This document shows, piece by piece, positions 38,558-45,267 of a DNA stretch of 45,267 bases. Every line of letters begins with the position of its first letter. The first letter of the stretch is position 1. Source of the stretch: a virus; IMG/VR virus record IMGVR_UViG_3300032287_000432, positions 1-45,267 of that record. One strand, given 5' to 3'. The notes beneath the pieces were generated by a model that saw nothing but the letters and a program-made list of their open reading frames with translations, had not been told where the DNA came from and searched no databases. The translations under genes and the position numbers were made by a program.

Positions 38558-40708
38558 ATGGAATTAGATGTAAAGATTAAAATTGAAAAACTCTTAACAT
38601 CACCTAACATTGCTGAGATGTTAGATGAACAAGAACTTCATACTATTGGAGCTACTGTATTAAGAGAGTTTAATATAGATAAAGACTCTCGTAGTATGTG
38701 GGAACAACGTGTAGAAAGCGCTATGAAGTTAGCACTACAAGTTGCAGAAGCTAAATCATTCCCTTGGTCTGGTGCTTCTAATGTTAAGTTTCCTCTTATT
38801 ACTATAGCTGCATTACAGTTCCACAGTAGAGCGTACCCAGCATTAATACCATCTAACCAACTTGTTAAACTAGATGTACCAACATACTATGATTCTCAAG
38901 AAGATAAGACAGACATTGTTAATAGTCCTTATGAGAAAGCTAAACGTATTGAAACTCATATGTCTTATCAGATCCTTACTCAAGATGAGAATTGGGAATC
39001 TGAGATGGACAAAGTACTTATTACAGTACCTATTGTTGGATGTGCCTTTAAAAAGACTTATTGGGATTTTAATTCTAACCATCCTGTTTCTGAGAATGTA
39101 TTAGCTAAAGACTTTGTTGTATCTTATTGGACTAAGAGTTTAAAAGACTGTACACGTCAAACCCATGTAATCTATTTATCAACTAATGATGTTATTAGTA
39201 GACAACGTAGAGGTTTATGGCTTGATGTTAAATTAGGTAGACCAATTGTACAACCACAAGATGATTTAACAGTAGCACAAGATAAACAACAAGGCACAGA
39301 AGATTATAATACAGATTCTGGTACTCCATATGAGTTCCTTGAACAACATCGGTGGGAAGATTTAGATGGTGATGGCTATAAAGAGCCATACATCATTACA
39401 GTACATAGACCTACAGGTAAAGTAGTTCGCATAGTATCAAACTATTTAGAGTCATCTATTTTAAGAAATGATAAAGGTGAGATTATTAATATCACACCTG
39501 AAACATATTTTACTAAGTACCCATTCATTCCATCACCAGATGGTGGTTTCTATGATATTGGTTTTGGTATATTGTTAGGACCCTTAAATGAATCTATCGA
39601 TACTATTATTAATCAGCTCATTGATGCTGGTACTATGGCTACGACTGCGGGGGGTTTCCTCTCCAGAGGAATTAAAGTTCGTGGAGGTAATTATAATTTC
39701 GCTCCTCTTGAATGGAAGCATGTGGATTCTACTGGAGAAGATCTTGCTAAGGGTATCGTACCTTTACCAGTAAGAGAACCTTCACAAGTACTATTTACAT
39801 TATTACAAACACTAGTTAACTATGGTGAACGTATTGTAGGTGCTACTGATATTATGGTAGGTGAGAACGTTGGTCAAAATACACCAGCTCAAACATCACA
39901 AACTATGGCAGAGCAAGGTATGAAAGTATTCTCTGGTATCTTTAAACGTATACATAGATCACTTAAAGAAGAACTTAGAAAAGTTTATAGACTTAATCAA
40001 CTATACCTTGTTGGTGACATTGAGTACCCACAAGGTTTTATTAGATCTATAGACTATTTAATTGATGACTCTACACTAAGACCATTAGCTGATCCTAATG
40101 TAGTAACAGATGCTCAACGTATTATGCAAGCTCAAACATTAATGCAAACAGCTGCAACTATACCTGGCTTTAATATGTATCAAGTAACTAAACGTTATTT
40201 AGAAGCTCTTAAAGTTTGTAACATTGAGGAAGTATTACCAAACCCACAAGGTCCTAATGCTATCCCAACTCAACCAGATCCAAAAGTACAGCTTGCTACT
40301 ATTAAAGCACAAGTTGATATGAATGGTATTAATAAGAAAACTGAAATTGCTTTAGCTAAGTTACAAGAAGATTCAAGAGTTAATGAAGCTAGAATCTTAA
40401 AACTACAAGCAGAAGCACTACTTGCTTTAGAAGAGGCAGATGATGTTCCTAGAAATAATATGATTGCTTTAATCCAATCAGAGATTGGTGCAGCTAAACA
40501 TAGACAAAAAAGCTTGTTTGATTCTATCAACTTTTTAAAAAGTATGATGCCTGAGTCAGGTAATTCAGAAAGTAATGACTCATTAAAAGCAGGTATTAGT
40601 TCTAAAATAGTTCAAGGAGAGAATGTAAATGGTAGTAACCAAGGAGGAATTCCTGGAATGGAAGGAGCACCCAGCGACCAAAGCGTTGTTGAAGGCACTC
40701 CGCAGTGA
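38558..40708 (+). CDS. Portal protein (P22 gp1-like)
   Basis: A 716-residue portal. It has the P22-type start with FPWSGASNVKFPLI, ALQFHSRAYPALIP, and a KTYWDF wing segment. GPLNESIDTIINQLIDAGT lies in the middle and NTPAQTSQTMAEQGMKVFSGI in the crown-proximal helix. The Gln/Ala-rich helical tail (residues 530-650) could form the barrel seen in P22. It is the dodecameric DNA channel at the capsid vertex. Its last 80 bases overlap the next gene in another frame. Confidence 0.85.
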   Translation: MELDVKIKIEKLLTSPNIAEMLDEQELHTIGATVLREFNIDKDSRSMWEQRVESAMKLALQVAEAKSFPWSGASNVKFPLITIAALQFHSRAYPALIPSNQLVKLDVPTYYDSQEDKTDIVNSPYEKAKRIETHMSYQILTQDENWESEMDKVLITVPIVGCAFKKTYWDFNSNHPVSENVLAKDFVVSYWTKSLKDCTRQTHVIYLSTNDVISRQRRGLWLDVKLGRPIVQPQDDLTVAQDKQQGTEDYNTDSGTPYEFLEQHRWEDLDGDGYKEPYIITVHRPTGKVVRIVSNYLESSILRNDKGEIINITPETYFTKYPFIPSPDGGFYDIGFGILLGPLNESIDTIINQLIDAGTMATTAGGFLSRGIKVRGGNYNFAPLEWKHVDSTGEDLAKGIVPLPVREPSQVLFTLLQTLVNYGERIVGATDIMVGENVGQNTPAQTSQTMAEQGMKVFSGIFKRIHRSLKEELRKVYRLNQLYLVGDIEYPQGFIRSIDYLIDDSTLRPLADPNVVTDAQRIMQAQTLMQTAATIPGFNMYQVTKRYLEALKVCNIEEVLPNPQGPNAIPTQPDPKVQLATIKAQVDMNGINKKTEIALAKLQEDSRVNEARILKLQAEALLALEEADDVPRNNMIALIQSEIGAAKHRQKSLFDSINFLKSMMPESGNSESNDSLKAGISSKIVQGENVNGSNQGGIPGMEGAPSDQSVVEGTPQ

Positions 40709-40853
40709 CAGGGAATACATGAAAGAAATGCTAGTTCGTGGTAACACAGCGAACTTAGAAGAAGTACAAGGTAGGTGTAATGCAATCATGAGTATTTTAG
40801 ATTTAACTTATGAAGACTTAGTAGAAGGAGCAAGAGAAGATGCAAAATACTAG
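40629..40853 (+). CDS. Small phage protein, 74 aa
   Basis: A helical protein (MVVTKEEFLEWKEHPATKAL, then DREYMKEMLVRGNTANLEEV) with a CNAIMSILDLTYEDL end. Its ATG has AAGGAG upstream but lies 80 bases inside the portal gene, so portal and this protein share sequence in two frames. Small proteins of this pattern follow portal genes in many phages; the function is unknown. Confidence 0.7.
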   Translation: MVVTKEEFLEWKEHPATKALLKALRSDREYMKEMLVRGNTANLEEVQGRCNAIMSILDLTYEDLVEGAREDAKY

Positions 40854-41148
40854 TGGAATTCACCCTAAGGGTCATAGAGTTTTAATACTTCCAGACCCAG
40901 TGGAAGAAGTAACACAAAGTGGTATTATTTTGTCAGTTGGTGAAAATAGAGATAGGGAAAGACTAGCACAACTAAAAGGTACTATTGTCGAAGTAGGCAA
41001 TACTGCATGGTTAGACCAACCAAGCCCATGGGCAAACGAAGGCGATCATGTAATCTTTGGTAAGTACTCTGGTTTAATCTATCAGGGTGCCGATGAAAAA
41101 GAATACCGTATCATTAATGATTTAGATGTTGTAGCAATAGTCGACTAG
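40840..41148 (+). CDS. GroES-like co-chaperonin
   Basis: A 102-residue Cpn10-fold protein: HPKGHRVLILPDPVEEVTQS at the start, SGIILSVGE near the mobile-loop position, GTIVEVGNTAW in the core, GDHVIFGKYSG, and VVAIVD at the end. It probably works with host GroEL to fold capsid or other virion proteins, as T4 gp31 does. The mobile loop (around EVTQSGIILSVG) has the hydrophobic triplet I-I-L. It lies between portal and scaffold genes. Confidence 0.82.
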   Translation: MQNTSGIHPKGHRVLILPDPVEEVTQSGIILSVGENRDRERLAQLKGTIVEVGNTAWLDQPSPWANEGDHVIFGKYSGLIYQGADEKEYRIINDLDVVAIVD

Positions 41149-41156
41149 GAGAAAAC

Positions 41157-42002
41157 ATGTCAGAAGAAAACAAAGTAGTAGAACCTGTTCAAGAACCAGA
41201 CCAACAACAAGGAAACGAAGTCTTAGAAAAAGAAGCTCGTGTATTTGGTTGGGTACCTAAAGAAGAGTTTAGGGGTTCAGAAGATGATTGGGTAGATGCA
41301 GATACATTCGTAAAACGTGGTAAGGAAATTAATCCTATACTTCGTAAGAACAATGAACTTCTTATGAAGAAACTAGATGAAAAAGCTAGAGAGATTGATA
41401 CCATTAAAAAGGATGTAGAACAGTTCAAGAAGTTCCAAAAGGAATCTTTTGATAAAAAGAAAGTTGAACTTGAATCTGAAATCATAGCCTTAAAATCTCA
41501 AAAGAGAACAGCGATAGCTGAGGGTAACGGAGATCTAGTAGTAGACCTAGATGATCGTATTGACGAACTAAAAGAAGCACAGCGGGAAGCCAAAGCGGAG
41601 AGTAAAGCTCCACCGCCACAAGCAGAACCTACACCCGTAGCAATAGACCCTGAGATCTCAGCGTGGCTAGACCGTAACAAATGGTTTGGTCAAGATACAG
41701 AGCTAACAGAGATGTCTAATGCATTAGGTGCTAATGTAAGAAAGCAGTTCCCTCACCTATCAGGTCGTGAGTTTCTTGATAAGATAGATGAAAAGCTTGC
41801 TGACTACTTCCCTGAGAAGTTTATGAAAAAACCTAAGGTTAATTCAGTAGACAGTTCAGGTAGTGTAAGGTCTAGTGGTAGTAGCGGTAAAAAGTCTTAT
41901 GACAACTTACCACCAGAAGCTAAAACAGCATGTGATCGATTCATTAAAAATGGATGGATTAAATCTAAACAAGAATACGTAGACAGTTACGACTGGAATT
42001 AA
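41157..42002 (+). CDS. Scaffolding protein (putative)
   Basis: A 281-residue, highly charged protein. The start is acidic and disordered, then VFGWVPKEEFRG-x-DDWVDADTF, a feature I know from phage scaffold proteins. A long coiled coil follows (residues about 60-140), then a Pro-rich linker, and a helical end (KKSYDNLPPEAKTACDRFIK). It sits before the head proteins and is expected to guide capsid assembly and then leave. AGGAG precedes the ATG. Confidence 0.75.
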   Translation: MSEENKVVEPVQEPDQQQGNEVLEKEARVFGWVPKEEFRGSEDDWVDADTFVKRGKEINPILRKNNELLMKKLDEKAREIDTIKKDVEQFKKFQKESFDKKKVELESEIIALKSQKRTAIAEGNGDLVVDLDDRIDELKEAQREAKAESKAPPPQAEPTPVAIDPEISAWLDRNKWFGQDTELTEMSNALGANVRKQFPHLSGREFLDKIDEKLADYFPEKFMKKPKVNSVDSSGSVRSSGSSGKKSYDNLPPEAKTACDRFIKNGWIKSKQEYVDSYDWN

Positions 42003-42013
42003 GGAGAAAAACT

Positions 42014-42505
42014 ATGGCTAAAGCATTAACAATTGAAGAGAAAAAAGAACAGGCACTTACTAGAACTACTACAGAACGTCCTACACGTGAGCGTGTTAGA
42101 AACGTATTTAATGGTACTCAAGCTAAGTTAACTGTAAATCATGAAATCCCTGGGTATAAACTGCACATCTTTAATGATGAGCCAGGACGTATCCAAACCG
42201 CAATTGATGGAGGCTGGGAGTTTGTAGCTCCTGACGAAGTGGGCGGTGTAAAAGATAGTGTTACATCTGGTAATACAGATTTAGGAGAAAAGGTAAGATA
42301 CCTCGTTGGTACTAGTGAGAAAGGTGATGGACTTTATGCCTACTTGTTAAAGATTAAACAAGAATGGTGGGAAGAAGATCAAAAAGAATTAAATAAACGA
42401 AATGATCGTGTAGACGATGCAATCCGTGGTGGTGTAAATGTCAAAGATGGTACGTCCTCTGAAGGCTTCTATACTCCTAAGGGTGGTATTAACTACAAAA
42501 CATAA
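42014..42505 (+). CDS. Head-region structural protein, 163 aa
   Basis: A protein with a charged helical start (TIEEKKEQALTRTTTERPTR), a beta segment IPGYKLHIFNDEPGRIQTAIDGG in shorter pieces, WEFVAPDEV, and a helical stretch near KIKQEWWEEDQKELNKR. The GYKLHIFNDEPGR...GWEFV pattern is common in a small phage protein between scaffold and capsid genes; its role is not defined. It is likely part of the prohead. GGAGAAA precedes the ATG. Confidence 0.6.
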   Translation: MAKALTIEEKKEQALTRTTTERPTRERVRNVFNGTQAKLTVNHEIPGYKLHIFNDEPGRIQTAIDGGWEFVAPDEVGGVKDSVTSGNTDLGEKVRYLVGTSEKGDGLYAYLLKIKQEWWEEDQKELNKRNDRVDDAIRGGVNVKDGTSSEGFYTPKGGINYKT

Positions 42506-42529
42506 ACTTAATTTCTAAAAGGAAATAAA

Positions 42530-43153
42530 ATGGCTAACGCAAATACCCCTCGTGGACTTAGCCCAGTAGGAACAATTACTGGTGCTGCGTACAACGAACA
42601 AGGTCGCCTCTACGCTATTGCTAACGACGGAACTAACACATATGCTATTGGCGATGTTGTTAAAGTTGCTGGTTCAAGCGATGCAAACGGTGTACCTTAC
42701 GTAACAAAAGCGGCTACTACAGACACACCAGTTGGTGTTATTGTTGGTATCCGTGTATCAGATCCAGGTGTATCTCTTGTAGGTACTACATTGGCACTAA
42801 ACACAATTTACTTACCACTTAACTCTGGTCTTCGCTATGTTTTCGTAGTTGATGATCCAAGTGTTATTTTCCAAGTAACTGGTGATGCAACAGGTGTAGC
42901 GATTACTGATGTGTTCAAGAATGCTGGTTTAACTATTACAGCTAACCAAACAACTCTTGCTCAGTCAGCTCCGCAATCATCAACAGTATTGAATGCTGCT
43001 TCATTCTTAGCTATTGCGTCTTCTGGCTCATTAGCTTTACCATTACAAATCATTGGCCTAGTTCAAGCAGTTAATAATGAAGCTGGTGCCTATGCTCAAG
43101 CTTTGGTAAAATGGAACAAGCATCAATTCCTCAACCCAGTTGGCACGGCTTAA
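42530..43153 (+). CDS. Capsid decoration-like head protein
   Basis: A 207-residue beta-rich protein: NTPRGLSPVGTITGAAYNEQ, YAIGDVVKVAGSS, a TPVGVIVGI strand, RYVFVVDDPSVIFQV and AQALVKWNKHQF at the end. Proteins of this pattern lie directly before the major capsid gene in aquatic phages and are thought to decorate or stabilise the capsid. There is no enzyme motif. AAAGGAAA precedes the ATG. It is more GC-rich than the fibre genes. Confidence 0.65.
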   Translation: MANANTPRGLSPVGTITGAAYNEQGRLYAIANDGTNTYAIGDVVKVAGSSDANGVPYVTKAATTDTPVGVIVGIRVSDPGVSLVGTTLALNTIYLPLNSGLRYVFVVDDPSVIFQVTGDATGVAITDVFKNAGLTITANQTTLAQSAPQSSTVLNAASFLAIASSGSLALPLQIIGLVQAVNNEAGAYAQALVKWNKHQFLNPVGTA

Positions 43154-43168
43154 TAAGGAGAATATAAC

Positions 43169-44083
43169 ATGGCTGGTATTATAACAACCGCTTCACATCC
43201 AAAGGCCCTCTGGCCTGGGATCAAAGCATGGTGGGGTCAAGTCTATGACGAACATAAAGAAGAATATTCTGAATTGTTTGACAGTGACACATCCTCAATG
43301 AACTATGAAGAAGATGTTCAACTTACAGGTTTCGGTTTAGCTCCAGTTAAATCCGAAGGTGCTGGTGTTGCATACGATTCAGAAATTCAAGGTTTCACAA
43401 CACGATACACTCACGTTGCTTACGCACTTGGTTATATCGTAACAAAAGAAGAGTTAGATGACAACTTGTATGAACAAGTCTCACGTCGTAGAGCTGCTGC
43501 ATTAGCTATGTCTTTCCGTCAAACGAAAGAAAACGTTGGTGCTAACATCTACAACCGTGCATTTAACGGTACATACCTAGGTGGTGACGGTGTAGCACTT
43601 TGTGCAACAAATCACCCTAACACATCTGGTGGTACATTTGCTAACAAACCTACAGTTGACGCTGATCTTTCTGAAGCTTCTTTAGAAGACGCATTGACAG
43701 CAATTATGGGCTTCCAAAATGACCGTGGTCTTTTGATCAATGTTATGCCAAGAAGCTTAGTTGTTGCTCGTCAAAACTTCTGGAATGCTCATCGTATTCT
43801 TAAGTCAGCATATACACCATCAACAGCAAACAATGCAGTGAACGTTTTAGTAGCGACAAATGCTTTACCAGAAGGTATCGTAATGAACCACTACTTAACA
43901 TCACCAAACGCATGGTTTGTTAGAACTAACATCCAAAACGGTCTCAAGTACTACTCACGTGTTGGTATTCAATTCGATCAAGACAATGATTTTGATACAA
44001 TGAATGCTAAGGCTAAGGGTTACGAAAGATACTCATTTGGCTGGACAGACCCTAGAGCAATCTACGGTGTTAACGGTCCTTAA
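43169..44083 (+). CDS. Major capsid protein (putative, gpT-like)
   Basis: A 304-residue protein without a long propeptide. It has KALWPGIKAWWGQVYDEHKE at the start, AYALGYIVTKEELDDNLYE near residue 90, ALCATNHPNTSGGTFANKP near 145, and SYGWTDPRAIYGVNG-like SFGWTDPRAIYG at the end. The TxHPNTSGG and W-DPRA features are those of Mu gpT-type capsid proteins (HK97 fold). Position after scaffold and decoration genes, and followed by a terminator-like hairpin, fits an abundant shell protein. AGGAG precedes the ATG. Confidence 0.8.
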   Translation: MAGIITTASHPKALWPGIKAWWGQVYDEHKEEYSELFDSDTSSMNYEEDVQLTGFGLAPVKSEGAGVAYDSEIQGFTTRYTHVAYALGYIVTKEELDDNLYEQVSRRRAAALAMSFRQTKENVGANIYNRAFNGTYLGGDGVALCATNHPNTSGGTFANKPTVDADLSEASLEDALTAIMGFQNDRGLLINVMPRSLVVARQNFWNAHRILKSAYTPSTANNAVNVLVATNALPEGIVMNHYLTSPNAWFVRTNIQNGLKYYSRVGIQFDQDNDFDTMNAKAKGYERYSFGWTDPRAIYGVNGP

Positions 44084-44103
44084 TAGGATCTAATTGAGAT
44101 GTA

Positions 44104-44127
44104 GAGGGGACGAGATAAAGTTCCCTC
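44104..44127 (+). terminator. Terminator/attenuator after the capsid gene
   Basis: GAGGGGA pairs with TTCCCTC (7 bp, one G-T wobble, ten-base loop) and is followed by a moderately T-rich run. A competing stem AGATAA/TTATCT overlaps it. It may lower expression of the genes downstream relative to capsid. Confidence 0.5.
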
Positions 44128-44149
44128 TTATCTTTACTTAGGAGTTTAT

Positions 44150-44209
44150 ATGTCATATCCAATAGAAGAAAAAAAAGGGAAACGCCCCCCTGTAAAAAAA
44201 GGCAAATAA
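44150..44209 (+). CDS. Tiny basic peptide, 19 aa
   Basis: It reads MSYPIEEKKGKRPPVKKGK, with AGGAG eight bases before the ATG. A clear ribosome binding site and placement between two hairpins suggest it may be translated. It is strongly positive like the small proteins before the terminase. The function is unknown and it could be a leader peptide. Confidence 0.4.
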   Translation: MSYPIEEKKGKRPPVKKGK

Positions 44210-44226
44210 TTTAGTGTTCTCTGATG

Positions 44227-44244
44227 ACGCTTAGAGATAAGCGT
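44227..44244 (+). other. Hairpin upstream of the LamG-like gene
   Basis: ACGCTT and AAGCGT pair perfectly around a six-base loop. GTTG/CAAC pairing follows at 44243-44260. It lies in the leader just before AAAGGAG and may affect message stability or translation. Confidence 0.45.
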
Positions 44245-44276
44245 TGTTAAAACATACAACGTCAAAGGAGATTTTT

Positions 44277-44975
44277 ATGTCAAATCCAACAAGATTTTCA
44301 AATGGTGTGTCTACAAATGATGCACAGTATTTAATGGGTAACTATCCGTTACCAAGTCCATTTACTTCAAGTGGTTCACGTTTAACAGGTGTTGCTGAGT
44401 ATGCAAACGACTTTACAAGTTCAGTTGCAGAATACACTGTAACAGGTTCTGCTTCAGCTATTGCTCTTGCAGATGGTAATGGTGGTATTGCAGTATTAAC
44501 CCCAGGTGGTACTACTACAGCTACAGCTGCTTATAAAACAACATCTAATGTAGCTTTTGTTGCAGGTAATGGTTTATGGTTTTCAACAAGAATTAAAGCT
44601 TCAGCAGTGTCAGGTAATAAAGCTTTTTATGTAGGTTTAAGAAATGGTTCTGCTACAACAAACGGTTTATGGTTTGCTAAAGCTGCTGCTTCAACATCAA
44701 TTAACTTAGTATCAACAGTAGCATCAGCAGCTACTACTTTAGTAACAGGTGTTGCTACAGCCGTTGCTGATACATACCTTGAACTAGGTTTCTATTTTGA
44801 TGGTCTTGATTTACTTGTGTATAATAACAATCAACTTGTAGCTCGTGTTTCAGCTCCTGTAATTGGTACAAATATACCTAGTGTTAATTTAGGTCCTGTA
44901 ATGCAAATTACTCCAACAGCTACTGATACATTAACAGTTGACTATATCTCTGCTTCTGTAGAAGTTACACGATAA
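44277..44975 (+). CDS. LamG/concanavalin-like structural protein
   Basis: A 232-residue beta-rich protein. ATG 44277 is chosen because AAAGGAG lies six bases upstream; the in-frame start at 44244 falls in a hairpin. After a linker (FSNGVSTNDAQYLMGNYPLPS) it has a jelly-roll-like domain (residues about 40-230) with GLWFSTRIKASAVSG, FYVGLRNGS and LELGFYFDGLDLLVYNNNQL, which looks like a LamG/concanavalin-type sugar-binding fold. It is probably exposed on the virion and may aid contact with host or particles. It follows the capsid gene. Confidence 0.55.
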   Translation: MSNPTRFSNGVSTNDAQYLMGNYPLPSPFTSSGSRLTGVAEYANDFTSSVAEYTVTGSASAIALADGNGGIAVLTPGGTTTATAAYKTTSNVAFVAGNGLWFSTRIKASAVSGNKAFYVGLRNGSATTNGLWFAKAAASTSINLVSTVASAATTLVTGVATAVADTYLELGFYFDGLDLLVYNNNQLVARVSAPVIGTNIPSVNLGPVMQITPTATDTLTVDYISASVEVTR

Positions 44976-44987
44976 TAGGGGGCTAAC

Positions 44988-45267
44988 ATGGCTAATTCAG
45001 TCCAGATTCAAACACTAGTTGATAGTGAACGTAATCTAGTTGTTAAGTTAGTTGGTATTTTAGATACAAGTAACGTAAGTTTAGCTACATTAATTGACCC
45101 AGCTCTTGTTGCTGCAGTTAATGCTTCAGGTTTAAACTCACAACAACCTACTAAAGTAGCAATTAAAAAAGTAACTTATGACGTAGAAGATGGCTTAGCT
45201 GTTAACCTTTATTGGGATGCCACAACAGATGTACCTATCTGGAGGTTTGTAGGTAGGGGATTTGTAA
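44988..45267 (+). CDS. Phage structural protein, 5' part (3' part at 2-250)
   Basis: The start ATG has AGGGGGC upstream. It begins MANSVQIQTLVDSERNLVVK, then LVGILDTSNVSLATLIDP, and runs off the end. Joining position 45267 to base 114 (after removing the duplicate 113 bases) gives one open frame of 138 residues. It is a small beta-rich protein frequent in head-tail clusters of aquatic phages. The exact role is unknown. Confidence 0.8.
   Translation, partial: MANSVQIQTLVDSERNLVVKLVGILDTSNVSLATLIDPALVAAVNASGLNSQQPTKVAIKKVTYDVEDGLAVNLYWDATTDVPIWRFVGRGFV
45155..45267. repeat. Right copy of the 113-bp terminal overlap
   Basis: Identical to bases 1-113. It marks the closure point of the circular assembly, and the real junction lies inside the 138-residue structural gene. 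Confidence 0.93.

Noticed and set aside
1-45267. CRISPR array, integrase, transposase or lysogeny repressor
   Set aside because: None found on reading both strands: no regular spaced repeats, and no tyrosine or serine recombinase motifs in any protein.

Overview
The window is a complete tailed-phage genome, linearised from a circular assembly. Its first 113 bases are repeated exactly as its last 113 bases, and one structural gene is intact only when the ends are joined, so the unique circle is 45,154 bp. DNA is AT-rich. The virion genes look like a short-tailed P22-like phage: P22-type portal, scaffold, gp4-like and gp10-like tail accessory proteins, and a giant ejection protein with a lysozyme domain. 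No integrase, repressor, tRNA, CRISPR array or insertion sequence is visible, so a lytic life cycle is likely. The host is probably a PQQ-using bacterium, most likely a small-genome aquatic methylotroph (Methylophilaceae type). This inference rests on a 23-residue PqqA-like gene and the AT-rich composition.

Rightward block (about 35.08 kb to the end, across the junction, to 18.3 kb): terminase small subunit from an apparently leaderless sigma70 promoter, a cupin-like protein, a run of small Lys/Ala-rich basic proteins, an HNH protein, large terminase, portal, a GroES-like co-chaperonin, scaffold, head proteins and major capsid protein. These are followed by LamG-like and other fibre/tail proteins, holin candidates, a GH24 endolysin, an SprT-like metalloprotein, gp4/gp10-like connectors, ejection proteins (581 and 1,760 aa) and a receptor-binding-type protein.

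Leftward block (about 35.0 kb down to 18.3 kb): a divergent promoter faces a 720-bp non-coding, hairpin-rich leader. Then come small early proteins, an SleB-like hydrolase, and an amidoligase / class-II glutamine amidotransferase / ATP-grasp cassette. Next is a replication module: Zn-ribbon TOPRIM primase, DnaB-like helicase, family-A DNA polymerase split over two frames, SSB-like protein and 5'-3' exonuclease. After that come an HNH nuclease, a DnaQ-like exonuclease, DUF3310 and a cobalamin-dependent class II ribonucleotide reductase. The block ends at a hairpin plus T-run at 18.31 kb, convergent with the structural genes.

The most notable item is a tiny rightward gene at 28302-28373 inside the otherwise leftward early region. 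It encodes a PqqA-like precursor of the cofactor PQQ and has its own promoter candidate, operator-like repeats, strong ribosome binding site and downstream hairpin. It would supply PQQ precursor for host methanol or other quinoprotein dehydrogenases during infection. Other points of interest are the amidoligase cassette, the frame-split polymerase, TATAAT-N6-ATG leaderless starts, and a beta-rich domain inserted into two neighbouring connector proteins.
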